DNA of 64,000 nt from Pseudomonas sp. ANT_H4 (GTDB taxonomy: Bacteria > Pseudomonadota > Gammaproteobacteria > Pseudomonadales > Pseudomonadaceae), in contig NZ_VOBG01000001.1 in the NCBI RefSeq assembly GCF_008369295.1, positions 372,001 through 436,000 of the forward strand, written 5' to 3'. Of the stretch, positions 18,304 through 26,883 are shown in pieces. The notes under the pieces were generated by a model. It ran no database searches and was not told where the DNA came from. It saw only the letters and a list, made by a program, of their open reading frames with translations. Positions within the stretch are counted from its first letter, which is position 1; each line of letters opens with the position of its first letter. Position numbers and translations under genes: made by a program.

Positions 18304-19596
18304 ATGACAGCCAGTGCCCGGCACACCGCTTCCTACTATGCAGCCAGCAGCTTGCCGCAACCCGATCATCCGGTGCTTGTAGGAGAAGTGGTGGCCGATG
18401 TGTGCGTGGTTGGTGGCGGTTTTTCCGGGCTCAACACCGCCCTGGAGTTGGCCGAACGAGGCTTGAGCGTGGTGCTGCTGGAAGCGCACAAGATCGGCTG
18501 GGGCGCCAGCGGTCGAAATGGCGGGCAGTTGATTCGCGGCGTTGGTCACGGCCTGGATCAGTTTTCCAATGTCATCGGCACCGACGGCGTGCGGCAGATG
18601 AAGCTAATGGGCCTGGAAGCCGTGGAGATTGTGCGCCAGCGGGTCGAGCGTTTCCAGATCGACTGTGACCTGACCTGGGGCTACTGCGACCTGGCCAACA
18701 AACCCCGCGACCTGGAAGTCCTGAGCGCCGATGTCGACGAACTGCGCAGCCTGGGCTATCGCCATGAACTGCGTCTGCTGCAAGCCGGGGAGATACGCAG
18801 CGTGGTGGGTTCCGACCGGTATGTCGGCGGGATGATCGACATGGGCTCCGGGCATCTGCATCCGCTTAACCTGGCCCTCGGCGAAGCTGCTGTCGCCCAG
18901 CGACTGGGGGTGAAGCTGTTCGAACAATCGCAAGTGGTGCGTATCGACTATGGCCCGGAAGTCAAAGTCCACACCGCCCAAGGCTGCGTGCGGGCCAAGA
19001 CCCTGGTGCTGGGCTGCAATGCCTATCTGAACGACCTCAATGCGCAACTGAGCGGCAAGGTACTGCCCGCCGGCAGTTACATCATCGCCACCGAACCCTT
19101 GAGCGAAGCGCAAGCCGCTGACCTGCTGCCGCAGAACATGGCGGTGTGTGACCAGCGGGTAACCGTGGATTACTTCCGGCTGTCGGCGGACCGGCGCCTA
19201 CTGTTCGGCGGTGCCTGTCACTATTCCGGCCGCGATCCCCAGGACATCGGTGCCTATATGCGGCCGAAGATGCTGCAAGTGTTCCCGCAACTGGCTGGCG
19301 TAAAAATCGATTACCAATGGGGCGGCATGATCGGCATCGGCGCCAACCGTTTGCCGCAGATCGGTCGGCTGGCTGATCAGCCTAACGTGTATTACGCCCA
19401 GGCCTACGCCGGCCATGGGCTCAACGCCACCCACCTGGCGGGCAAGCTGTTGGCCGAAGCCATCAGCGGCCAGCAAAGTGGTGGCTTTGATCTGTTTGCC
19501 AAGGTGCCGCACATGACCTTCCCCGGCGGCAAGCATTTGCGCTCGCCGCTGTTGGCGCTGGGAATGCTCTGGCACCGGCTCAAAGAGTTGGTGTAA
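18304..19596 (+). CDS. pauB: FAD-dependent amine oxidoreductase, PauB/PuuB-like
   Basis: The predicted protein of 430 aa is in the DAO superfamily. The FAD fold VVGGGFSG is at 35-42, the motif GWGASGRNGGQ follows, and the C terminus has AQAYAGHGLNATHLAGKLLAEA. The opening TASYYAASSLPQPDHP resembles gamma-glutamylputrescine oxidases, which convert gamma-glutamylated polyamines to aminoaldehydes, peroxide and ammonia. In P. aeruginosa a PauB paralogue sits in the equivalent place next to lrp. ATG 18304 has GGA eight bases upstream; an ATG three codons earlier is possible. The link to pauR and the aldehyde dehydrogenase is inferred from family and context. Confidence 0.85.
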   Translation: MTASARHTASYYAASSLPQPDHPVLVGEVVADVCVVGGGFSGLNTALELAERGLSVVLLEAHKIGWGASGRNGGQLIRGVGHGLDQFSNVIGTDGVRQMKLMGLEAVEIVRQRVERFQIDCDLTWGYCDLANKPRDLEVLSADVDELRSLGYRHELRLLQAGEIRSVVGSDRYVGGMIDMGSGHLHPLNLALGEAAVAQRLGVKLFEQSQVVRIDYGPEVKVHTAQGCVRAKTLVLGCNAYLNDLNAQLSGKVLPAGSYIIATEPLSEAQAADLLPQNMAVCDQRVTVDYFRLSADRRLLFGGACHYSGRDPQDIGAYMRPKMLQVFPQLAGVKIDYQWGGMIGIGANRLPQIGRLADQPNVYYAQAYAGHGLNATHLAGKLLAEAISGQQSGGFDLFAKVPHMTFPGGKHLRSPLLALGMLWHRLKELV

Positions 19597-19599
19597 CCC

Positions 19600-19845
19600 T
19601 TACCCGCGCCAGAACGGCTTCAATCCTTCCCGTCGCGCCTGCCCGGGGCTCAAGCCGATATCGCGCAACTGCTCCGCGGTCAGCTCCAACAGTGCCTTGC
19701 GCGTGTGCCGACGGTGCCAGAAAAGGGCCCAGCGGCTGAGGAAGGAAGGTGCATTGCGGCGGATGCACACGCCCGTCGCCCGCTCCTGCCCTGCTGCCAG
19801 CTCCTGACTGTGTAGCGCCAGCCGTACATCGCTCAAGCCGTTCAT
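19600..19845 (-). CDS. DUF1127 (YjiS-like) small protein
   Basis: The 81-aa basic protein ends with the DUF1127 pattern: RRHTRKALLELTAEQLRDIGLSPGQARREG. The domain is about 40 aa; in some bacteria such proteins are linked to RNA-related regulation and stress growth, but no function is known here. ATG 19845 has AGGGG seven bases upstream and is preferred to ATG 19860. The gene converges on the amine oxidase gene (three bases between stops) and is divergent from the MocR regulator. Confidence 0.88.
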   Translation of the reverse strand: MNGLSDVRLALHSQELAAGQERATGVCIRRNAPSFLSRWALFWHRRHTRKALLELTAEQLRDIGLSPGQARREGLKPFWRG

Positions 19846-19906
19846 TTTGCTGCCCCTCATCTACCTGTTGCCATGAGTGACCATGATGAGTCGAGCGTCG
19901 AAACCA

Positions 19907-19989
19907 ATACAGATCCAAACAGCCAGCATTAAATCCATACAGATACTGCCTATCTTTGACTGAATCGTGTATTTTCGCTTCATCTGTAC
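19907..19989. promoter_or_regulatory. Candidate MocR operator: three TACAGAT motifs
   Basis: ATACAGAT occurs at 19907-19914 and 19937-19944, exactly 30 bp apart (three helical turns). A third copy is inverted (ATCTGTAC, 19982-19989). All lie in the 166-bp divergent region between the DUF1127 and MocR genes. Spaced direct repeats of this kind are usual for MocR/GabR-type operators. Confidence 0.5.
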
Positions 19990-20011
19990 TGGTTAACCGG
20001 GAGCAAACGTC

Positions 20012-21445
20012 ATGACCCTCTATGTAAACCTCGCCGAACTGCTGGGCACTCGCATCGAACAGGGCTTCTACCGCCCCGGCGACCGGCTGCCCTCGGTACG
20101 GGCCTTGAGTGTCGAACACGGGGTCAGCCTGAGCACTGTGCAGCAGGCCTATCGGCTGCTGGAAGACAACGGCCTGGCGATGCCAAAGCCTAAATCCGGT
20201 TACTTCGTGCCCGTGGGCCGAGAGCTACCGGCATTGCCAGCGGTGGGCCGCCCGGCCCAGCGCCCGGTGGAAATATCTCAGTGGGACCAAGTACTGGAAC
20301 TGATCCGCGCCGTCCCGCGCAAAGACGTCATACAGATGGGCCGGGGCATGCCGGATGTTCTGTCACCCACCATGAAACCTCTGCTGCGCAGCCTGGCGCA
20401 GGTCAGCCGCCGACAGGATATGCCCGGCCTGTATTACGACAACATCTACGGCTACCTGGAGCTGCGCGAGCAGATTGCCCGCTTGCTGCTGGACTCTGGC
20501 TGCCAACTGAGCGCCCAGGACCTGGTGATCACCACTGGCTGCCATGAGGCGCTGTCCACCAGCATCCGCGCCACTTGCGAGCCGGGCGATATCGTTGCAG
20601 TTGACTCGCCGAGCTTCCACGGTGCCATGCAGACCCTCAAGGGCGCGGGCATGAAAGCCCTGGAAATCCCTACCGACCCGTTGACCGGCATCAGCCTCGA
20701 AGCCCTGGAGCTGGCGCTGGAGCAGTGGCCGATCAAGGCCATACAGTTGACGCCTAACTGCAACAACCCGCTGGGCTACATCATGCCGGAGTCACGCAAA
20801 CGGGCGCTGCTGACACTGGCCCAGCGCTTTGACGTGGCGATCATTGAGGACGATGTATATGGCGAACTGGCCTACAGCTACCCGCGACCGAGAACCATCA
20901 AATCCTTCGACGACGATGGCCGCGTCCTGCTGTGCAGTTCCTTCTCGAAAACCTTGGCGCCGGGCCTGCGGATCGGCTGGGTAGCGCCGGGCCGTTATCT
21001 GGAACGGGTGCTGCACATGAAATACATCAGCACCGGCTCCACCGCCACCCAACCACAGATCGCCATTGCCGAATTTCTCAAAAATGGGCATTTCGAACCT
21101 CATTTGCGGCGGATGCGCACTCAATACCAACGTAATCGCGACCTGATGCTCGACTGGGTCAGCCGCTACTTCCCGACCGGCACCCGCGCCAGCCGCCCCC
21201 AAGGCAGCTTCCTGTTGTGGGTGGAGTTGCCGGAGGGGTTCGACACCCTGAAGCTCAATCGGGTGCTGATCGACCAAGGCGTGCAGATTGCTGTGGGAAG
21301 TATCTTTTCCGCCTCAGGCAAATACCGTAACTGCCTGCGGATGAACTACGCTGCCAAGCCAACGCCGCAGATTGAAGAGGCGGTGCGCAAGGTCGGTGCG
21401 GCGGCCATCAAGTTGCTGGCCGAAACGGAGCAAGGCCTGGACTGA
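20012..21445 (+). CDS. MocR-type (GntR-HTH plus aminotransferase) transcriptional regulator, YdcR-like
   Basis: This is a 477-aa fusion. A GntR winged HTH covers about 1-75 (PGDRLPSVRALSVEHGVSLSTVQQAYRLLE) and a fold type I aminotransferase-like domain covers about 110-470. The PLP lysine is in SSFSKTLAPGLRIGW. Such proteins use PLP, often with an amino compound, as effector rather than as catalyst. It resembles E. coli YdcR. ATG 20012 has GGGAG upstream. Likely targets are itself and the divergent DUF1127 gene; a link to polyamine or amino acid metabolism is inferred from neighbours. Confidence 0.92.
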   Translation: MTLYVNLAELLGTRIEQGFYRPGDRLPSVRALSVEHGVSLSTVQQAYRLLEDNGLAMPKPKSGYFVPVGRELPALPAVGRPAQRPVEISQWDQVLELIRAVPRKDVIQMGRGMPDVLSPTMKPLLRSLAQVSRRQDMPGLYYDNIYGYLELREQIARLLLDSGCQLSAQDLVITTGCHEALSTSIRATCEPGDIVAVDSPSFHGAMQTLKGAGMKALEIPTDPLTGISLEALELALEQWPIKAIQLTPNCNNPLGYIMPESRKRALLTLAQRFDVAIIEDDVYGELAYSYPRPRTIKSFDDDGRVLLCSSFSKTLAPGLRIGWVAPGRYLERVLHMKYISTGSTATQPQIAIAEFLKNGHFEPHLRRMRTQYQRNRDLMLDWVSRYFPTGTRASRPQGSFLLWVELPEGFDTLKLNRVLIDQGVQIAVGSIFSASGKYRNCLRMNYAAKPTPQIEEAVRKVGAAAIKLLAETEQGLD

Positions 21446-21507
21446 CCTTTCGCGGAAAATTACCGTCATATGGCGATAACCGCCCTGATTCGGAACCCAC
21501 ACCCTTG

Positions 21508-23070
21508 ATGAGCCAACGGCTTTTAGCGCTTTTCCTGCTGGGATTCCTGGGCGTGGCCGGTTGCGCCACCGTGAATGTGCCGCGTACACCCAGCCAAGCC
21601 ATGCCAGCGATCGACTCCTCCTTCGGCCGCTCGATCCAGGCCCAGGCCGCGCCGTACCAGGGCCGCTCTGGATTTCGCCTGCTGCCCAACAGCAGCGAAG
21701 CGTTCATGGCCCGCGCCGAACTGATCCGCAACGCCCAGACCAGCATCGACCTGCAGTACTACATCGTTCATGACGGCATCAGCACGCGGATGCTGGTGGA
21801 GGAACTGCTCAAAGCCGCTGACCGTGGCGTGCGGGTGCGTATCCTGCTGGATGACACCACCAGCGATGGCCTGGACGAGATCATCGCCACCCTCGCCGCC
21901 CACCCGCAGATCCAGATTCGCCTGTTCAACCCGCTGCACCTGGGCCGCAGCACCGGAGTGACTCGGGCCATGGGCCGGCTGTTCAACCTGTCGCTGCAAC
22001 ACCGGCGCATGCACAACAAGCTGTGGCTGGCGGACAACAGCGTGGCCATCGTCGGTGGACGCAACCTGGGGGATGAGTATTTCGATGCCGAACCCAACCT
22101 GAACTTCACCGATATCGACATGCTCAGCGTCGGGCCGGTGGCCGAGCAACTGGGCCACAGCTTCGATCAGTACTGGAACAGCGCCCTGAGCAAACCGATT
22201 GACGAATTCATCTCCACTGCGCCTTCCTCGCGCGACCTGGCCGCCGCCCGCTTGCGCCTGGAAGAATCCCTGGCCGAGTCCCGCCAGCAAAACCACGCAC
22301 TCTATCGCCGCCTGATGGCCTACAAAACCCAGCCGCGCATGGACATCTGGCGCCGCGAGCTGATCTGGGCGTGGAACCAGGCTTTATGGGATGCGCCGAG
22401 CAAAGTCCTGGCTAAGGCCGATCCCGATCCACGGCTGCTGCTGACCACGCAACTGGCACCGGAAATGGAAGGCGTCAGCCACGAACTGATGATGATTTCA
22501 GCCTACTTCGTGCCCGGCCAACCTGGCTTGCTGTACCTGACCGGCCGGGCCGACGCGGGTGTATCGGTAAGCCTGCTGACCAACTCCCTGGAAGCCACCG
22601 ACGTGCCAGCGGTGCACGGTGGCTACGCGCCCTACCGCAAGGCGTTGCTGGAGCATGGAGTGAAGCTGTACGAGCTGCGCCGTCAACCGGGAGGCGGCGG
22701 CAGTGGCCCGCATCTGTTGCGCAGCGGTTCATTCCAGGGCTCGGATTCCAGCCTGCACAGCAAGGCGATCATCTTTGACCGGAAAAAATCGTTTATCGGC
22801 TCCTTCAACTTCGACCCGCGTTCAGTGCTGTGGAACACCGAAGTCGGCGTGTTAGTGGACAGCCCAGAGCTGGCCGAACACGTGCGCAACCTGGCGCTGG
22901 AAGGCATGGCGCCGGCTTTGAGTTATCAAGCCAAGCTGCAGGATGGGCAAGTGGTGTGGGTGACGGAAGATAACGGCCAGCTGCATACGCTGCCCCGTGA
23001 GCCGGGGAGCTGGTGGCGCAGGTTCAATGCCTGGTTCGCCACCACTGTTGGCCTGGAGCGCATGTTGTAG
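21508..23070 (+). CDS. Phospholipase D family lipoprotein, ClsC-like cardiolipin synthase
   Basis: The protein of 520 aa has a lipoprotein signal (LGFLGVAGC, Cys19 or so) and two HKD motifs: H169-x-K171-x4-D176 (HNKLWLAD) and H417-x-K419-x4-D424 (HSKAIIFD). Each is followed by the usual GGRN or GSFN segment. This matches the ClsC/YmdC group, which makes cardiolipin from phosphatidylglycerol and phosphatidylethanolamine, but substrate is not proven. The start is ATG 21508; TTG just before it is less likely. The TAG stop (23068-23070) lies inside REPIN copy 3. Confidence 0.88.
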   Translation: MSQRLLALFLLGFLGVAGCATVNVPRTPSQAMPAIDSSFGRSIQAQAAPYQGRSGFRLLPNSSEAFMARAELIRNAQTSIDLQYYIVHDGISTRMLVEELLKAADRGVRVRILLDDTTSDGLDEIIATLAAHPQIQIRLFNPLHLGRSTGVTRAMGRLFNLSLQHRRMHNKLWLADNSVAIVGGRNLGDEYFDAEPNLNFTDIDMLSVGPVAEQLGHSFDQYWNSALSKPIDEFISTAPSSRDLAAARLRLEESLAESRQQNHALYRRLMAYKTQPRMDIWRRELIWAWNQALWDAPSKVLAKADPDPRLLLTTQLAPEMEGVSHELMMISAYFVPGQPGLLYLTGRADAGVSVSLLTNSLEATDVPAVHGGYAPYRKALLEHGVKLYELRRQPGGGGSGPHLLRSGSFQGSDSSLHSKAIIFDRKKSFIGSFNFDPRSVLWNTEVGVLVDSPELAEHVRNLALEGMAPALSYQAKLQDGQVVWVTEDNGQLHTLPREPGSWWRRFNAWFATTVGLERML

Positions 23071-23162
23071 CGAGCTTGCTCGCGAAAAACCCGAGAGCGC
23101 GGCGTTCATTCAGGCAGCAAACGTTATCGTTGACGACCATCGCGAGCAAGCTTGCTCCTACA
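23066..23162. repeat. REPIN copy 3 (97 bp) ending two convergent genes
   Basis: Left arm TGTAGCGAGCTTGCTCGCG lacks three bases (GAG) of the consensus TGTAGGAGCGAGC. The spacer matches copy 1 (GAGAGCG, GCGTTCATTCAG). Its left TGTAG gives the TAG stop of the phospholipase gene and its right end gives the TAG stop of the convergent MFS gene (23158-23160). Confidence 0.95.
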
Positions 23163-24300
23163 CGGACTGTGTAGCGCCAAATGCGCCTTGGCGCAGCAGC
23201 AAAATCACCAGCCCAAACGCCCCCGCCGCCATCAGCAATGGCAGCGCATGCCCGCTAACCCACTGGCTGCCTGCGCCGGCCACCAGTGGCCCGATCAAGC
23301 AGCCGATCCCCCACAACTGCGCGATATGGGCATTGGCGCGCACCAGCGCATCGTCGCGGTAGCGCTCGCCGATCAGGATCAACGATAAGGTGAACAGGCC
23401 ACCGGCACTGGCACCAAACAGCACCCACACCGGCCAGATCAGCAATGTATCCAGCAGCAGCGGAATCGCCAGGCTCGACCCCAGCAACAGCAGTGCGCAA
23501 CCCATAAACAGGGTGCGCCGGGGCAGGTAATCGGCCAGCGCACCAATCGGCAATTGCAGCAGTGCATCGCCCACTACCACCGTACTGACCATGGCCAGGG
23601 CAATCTCGGCCGTGAAACCTTGTTGCAGGCAATACACCGGTAGCAGCGTAAGAATCATCGCCTCGAAGGCAGCGAACAAGGCCACCGCCCAGGCAATTGC
23701 TGGCAAGCCCTGGCAGAAGCGCAGCAAGTCGCCAAAGGTCACACTGAGGGATTCGGCGGTCGGTGCCCCTGATCGACCCAAAAGCACTATCGGTGAGACG
23801 GTCAGCAAGCCCACGCCGACCCAGAAGCCAATGTCGTTATCCGTGCCCAGCGCGCCCAGCAACAGCGGCCCCGACAGCTGGCTCAGGGCATAGCTGCAGC
23901 CATACAGCGCCACCAGCCGCCCTCGCCATTGCTCCACCACCAGTTGGTTGATCCAACTTTCGCCGAGGATGAACACAATGGTCAGGATCACCCCGATCAT
24001 CAGGCGCAGCACCAGCCACACCGGATAGCTGGGCAATACCGCCAGCAAGCCGATGGAAATCGCACCGGCCCACAGGCACAGACGCATCAGGTTCGCCGTG
24101 CCCAACCGCGAGGCCAGGCCACTGGACACCTTGGCCCCCAACAACACACCGAAGGCCGGCATCGCCGCCATGACACCGATAGCAAAGCTGCCGTAGCCCC
24201 AGCTTTCCAGGCGCAGGGACACCAGCGGCATGCTCATGCCCAGAGCGAGGCCGACGCTCAACACTGAGGCCAGGACGGCGAAGTAAGTCGCCCAACGCAT
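23158..24300 (-). CDS. MFS transporter (YcaD/UMF-like)
   Basis: The 380-aa inner-membrane protein has twelve predicted helices and MFS features (LGAKVSSGLASRLGTANLMRLCLWAG between helices 2 and 3; GALADYLPRRTLFMGCALLLLG in the second half). It resembles YcaD-type drug/metabolite exporters. Its substrate is unknown; lying between PauB-like and PauC-like genes suggests amines or amino acids, but this is weak. ATG 24300 has AGGAG seven bases upstream. The stop is provided by REPIN copy 3. Confidence 0.88.
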   Translation of the reverse strand: MRWATYFAVLASVLSVGLALGMSMPLVSLRLESWGYGSFAIGVMAAMPAFGVLLGAKVSSGLASRLGTANLMRLCLWAGAISIGLLAVLPSYPVWLVLRLMIGVILTIVFILGESWINQLVVEQWRGRLVALYGCSYALSQLSGPLLLGALGTDNDIGFWVGVGLLTVSPIVLLGRSGAPTAESLSVTFGDLLRFCQGLPAIAWAVALFAAFEAMILTLLPVYCLQQGFTAEIALAMVSTVVVGDALLQLPIGALADYLPRRTLFMGCALLLLGSSLAIPLLLDTLLIWPVWVLFGASAGGLFTLSLILIGERYRDDALVRANAHIAQLWGIGCLIGPLVAGAGSQWVSGHALPLLMAAGAFGLVILLLRQGAFGATQSV

Positions 24301-24344
24301 TTACATGCTCCTGTGGATAATTATTTTTCAGACCGTAAACGAAC

Positions 24345-24444
24345 TGTAGGAGCGAGCTTGCTCGCGAAAAACCTGAGAGTGCTGCGTGCATTCAGCATGC
24401 CCGCGTCATCGTTCAAGTCCATCGCGAGCAAGCTCGCTCCTACA
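24345..24444. repeat. REPIN copy 4 (100 bp)
   Basis: It has arms TGTAGGAGCGAGCTTGCTCG and complement, with spacer GAGAGTGCTGCGTGCATTCAG. It lies in the gap between the aldehyde dehydrogenase end and the MFS start, both on the minus strand, so it could alter read-through or mRNA stability between them. Confidence 0.94.
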
Positions 24445-24462
24445 GGGGATCGCCGGGGTTAC

Positions 24463-25956
24463 TTACAACTTGATCCAGGTCGACTTCAGTTCGGTGTACT
24501 TGTCGAACGCGTGCAGCGACTTGTCGCGGCCGTTGCCCGATTGCTTGAAGCCACCAAATGGCGCGGTCATATCCCCGCCATCGTATTGGTTGACCCATAC
24601 ACTACCGGCACGCAGGGCCTTGGCGGTCAGGTGCGCCTTGGAGATGTTGGCAGTCCACACCGCAGCGGCCAGGCCGTACGGGGTGTCGTTGGCGATCTCG
24701 ATGGCTTCTTCAGCGCTGTCGAAGGTAATGACCGACAGCACCGGGCCGAAGATTTCTTCCTGGGCGATTTTCATCGCGTTGTTCACACCGTCGAAAATCG
24801 TTGGCTCAACGTAGGTGCCACCGGTTTCCTGCAGGATGCGCTTGCCACCGGCCACCAGCTTGGCGCCATCGGCATGCCCGGACTCGATGTACGACAGCAC
24901 GGTGTTCATCTGCTGGGTATCCACCAGCGCGCCGACGTTGGTCGCAGGGTCCAGTGGGTTGCCCGGCTTCCAGCCCTTGAGCGCTTCAATCACCAGCGGC
25001 AGGAAGGTGTCCTTGATCGAGCGTTCGACCAGCAAGCGGGAACCTGCAGTGCAGACTTCGCCCTGGTTGAAGGCAATGGCGCCAGCAGCGGATTCGGCAG
25101 CGGCTTGCAGGTCCGGGGCATCGGCAAACACGATGTTCGGGCTCTTGCCGCCGGCTTCCAGCCACACGCGCTTCATGTTCGATTCGCCGGAGTAGATCAG
25201 CAGTTGCTTGGCGATCTTGGTGGAACCGGTGAACACTAGGGTATCGACGTCCATGTGCAACGCCAAAGCCTTGCCCACTGTGTGGCCGTAGCCCGGCAGC
25301 ACGTTGAGCACTCCTTGGGGGATACCGGCTTCGACGGCCAGGGCGGCGATGCGGATGGCGGTCAGCGGCGATTTTTCGGACGGTTTGAGGATCACCGAGT
25401 TACCGGTGGACAGCGCCGGCCCCAGCTTCCAGCAGGCCATCATCAGTGGGAAGTTCCACGGCACGATGGCAGCAACCACCCCGATCGGCTCACGGGTCAC
25501 CAGACCCAGTTGGTCATGGGGCGTGGCAGCGACTTCGTCGTAAATCTTGTCGATGGCTTCGCCGCTCCAGCTCAGGGCTTGCGCGGCGCCAGGGATATCG
25601 ATGCCTAGGGAATCGCTGATCGGCTTGCCCATGTCCAGGGTTTCCAGCAGCGCCAGCTCCTCGGCATTGGCCTTGAGCAGTGCTGCGAAACGGATCATGG
25701 TGGTTTTACGCTTGCTTGGCGCCAGGCGCGACCAGACACCAGAATTGAAGGTGGCACGGGCATTTTCAACGGCGCGCTGGGCGTCGGCGACGTCACAGCT
25801 GGCGACGGTGGTCAGCAGGCGGCCATCGACCGGGCTGATGCACTCGAAGGTCTCGCTGGAGACGGCAGCGGTGTATTCGCCATTGATGTAGGCGCGACCT
25901 TCGATCTTCAGATCCTTGGCGCGTTGTTCCCAGTCGGCACGGGTCAGGGTGGTCAT
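24463..25956 (-). CDS. pauC: Aldehyde dehydrogenase PauC/KauB/PuuC-like (polyamine-derived aldehydes)
   Basis: The 497-aa NAD(P)-dependent enzyme has catalytic Cys302 (NQGEVCTAGSRLLVE) and general-base Glu267 (WLEAGGKSPN), with the Rossmann motif VFTGSTKIAKQLL. The family oxidises aminoaldehydes such as gamma-glutamylaminobutyraldehyde or 4-guanidinobutyraldehyde to acids. In P. aeruginosa the equivalent gene (kauB/pauC) lies in this neighbourhood and serves polyamine and arginine breakdown. ATG 25956 follows GAGGAGG with eight-base spacing. A GABA transaminase gene, which I remember beside it in PAO1, is absent here. Confidence 0.92.
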   Translation of the reverse strand: MTTLTRADWEQRAKDLKIEGRAYINGEYTAAVSSETFECISPVDGRLLTTVASCDVADAQRAVENARATFNSGVWSRLAPSKRKTTMIRFAALLKANAEELALLETLDMGKPISDSLGIDIPGAAQALSWSGEAIDKIYDEVAATPHDQLGLVTREPIGVVAAIVPWNFPLMMACWKLGPALSTGNSVILKPSEKSPLTAIRIAALAVEAGIPQGVLNVLPGYGHTVGKALALHMDVDTLVFTGSTKIAKQLLIYSGESNMKRVWLEAGGKSPNIVFADAPDLQAAAESAAGAIAFNQGEVCTAGSRLLVERSIKDTFLPLVIEALKGWKPGNPLDPATNVGALVDTQQMNTVLSYIESGHADGAKLVAGGKRILQETGGTYVEPTIFDGVNNAMKIAQEEIFGPVLSVITFDSAEEAIEIANDTPYGLAAAVWTANISKAHLTAKALRAGSVWVNQYDGGDMTAPFGGFKQSGNGRDKSLHAFDKYTELKSTWIKL

Positions 25957-26124
25957 GCGAGTGTCCTCCTCTTATTAAATACAAGGGCCCGGCATGGTGC
26001 TCGGGTACCTTTGAAGAATGCTTGCCCGGCCAGCCAGCTGTTCGGCTCAAGGCACCCACCACCCTAAACCAGCCGCCGGGGATGTTTCAATATATTTGAC
26101 ACAACAGCGGTAAACACCCTTGCG

Positions 26125-26144
26125 ATGTTCATTTTAATAAACAT
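26125..26144. promoter_or_regulatory. 20-bp dyad ATGTTCATTTTAATAAACAT
   Basis: Eight of ten base pairs are symmetrical. It lies about 42 bp upstream of the cupin gene and 170 bp upstream of the aldehyde dehydrogenase start, in an AT-rich divergent region. A PauR or other regulator site is possible; there is no direct evidence. Confidence 0.35.
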
Positions 26145-26186
26145 AGACTTTGAGCCCTCCATCCGCAGGCCAGACGGGATACGCAC

Positions 26187-26549
26187 ATGAACATTCAGAA
26201 TATCGTCGACTTCAGCCAGGCCAAGACCGAGCCCGAGCGCTATCGCCCGGCCGCGGAAAAAATCCTCAAGGGCGATCCCGAGCAAACCGTCTACAACCAC
26301 TACAACAGTCCATGTGGCCAGATGAGCGCTGGGGTCTGGGAAGGTGCCGTTGGGCAATGGAAGGTCAACTACAGCGAACATGAATACTGCGAAATCGTAC
26401 AGGGCGTTTCCGTACTGCGAGATGTCGACGGCAACGCCAAGACCCTGCGCGCCGGTGATCGCTTCGTGATTCCGGCAGGTTTTATCGGCACCTGGGAAGT
26501 GCTGGAGGCGTGCCGCAAGATCTATGTAGTGTTTGAACAAAAGGCCTGA
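26187..26549 (+). CDS. Cupin-domain protein (DUF861-type)
   Basis: The 120-aa single-domain cupin has the segments GVWEGAVGQWKVNYSEHEYCEIVQG and LRAGDRFVIPAGFIGTWEVLEACRKIYVVF. This is the (S)-ureidoglycine aminohydrolase-like DUF861 cupin type. Function is unknown; the gene is divergent from the aldehyde dehydrogenase gene, so a role in polyamine or amino acid breakdown is a guess. ATG 26187 follows weakly matching AGACGGGA. Confidence 0.85.
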   Translation: MNIQNIVDFSQAKTEPERYRPAAEKILKGDPEQTVYNHYNSPCGQMSAGVWEGAVGQWKVNYSEHEYCEIVQGVSVLRDVDGNAKTLRAGDRFVIPAGFIGTWEVLEACRKIYVVFEQKA

Positions 26550-26665
26550 TTTATCTACCGCCCTGACATACACCTTCTACGAGATTTTGTTGCGATGCCT
26601 TGGGTCCAAGGCAAAGCGGCAGGGGCCTTTTTACTGCGGCTGCGCAGCGAGGGCTTTTCGAGCGC

Positions 26666-26701
26666 AAAAAAAAGCCCGCATCGTGAGATGCGGGCTTTTT
26701 T
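26666..26701. terminator. Strong bidirectional terminator at the rpmG end
   Basis: Stem AAGCCCGCATC-GTGA-GATGCGGGCTT has A-run on the left and T-run on the right. It ends rpmB-rpmG on the minus strand and probably the cupin transcript on the plus strand. Confidence 0.92.
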
Positions 26702-26716
26702 CAGAAAGAAAACCAA

Positions 26717-26872
26717 TTACTTGATTTTGCCTTCTTTGTAGATCACGTGCTTGCGAACGCGCGGGTCGAACATTTTCTTTTCGAGCTTGTCCGGGGTAGT
26801 ACGCTTGTTCTTGTCGGTAGTGTAGAAGTGACCAGTACCGGCGCTAGAGATCATTCGAATCAATTCACGCAT
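26717..26872 (-). CDS. rpmG: 50S ribosomal protein L33 (zinc-independent form)
   Basis: The 51-aa product reads [20 protein letters not shown] with the ending [11 protein letters not shown], and is a clear L33. It lacks the cysteine pairs of zinc-binding L33, so it is the C-minus form, usable under zinc limitation. It follows rpmB by 11 bp on the same strand, in the usual rpmB-rpmG operon. Confidence 0.97.
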   Translation of the reverse strand: MRELIRMISSAGTGHFYTTDKNKRTTPDKLEKKMFDPRVRKHVIYKEGKIK

Positions 26873-26883
26873 GATATAGCTCC

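Noticed and set aside
24313..25239. Open frame running through REPIN copy 4 into the aldehyde dehydrogenase region
   Set aside because: It begins in the repeat and is antisense to a clear dehydrogenase gene.
26064..26573. 169-aa minus-strand open frame over the cupin gene
   Set aside because: Antisense to a conserved cupin with a better start and coding pattern.
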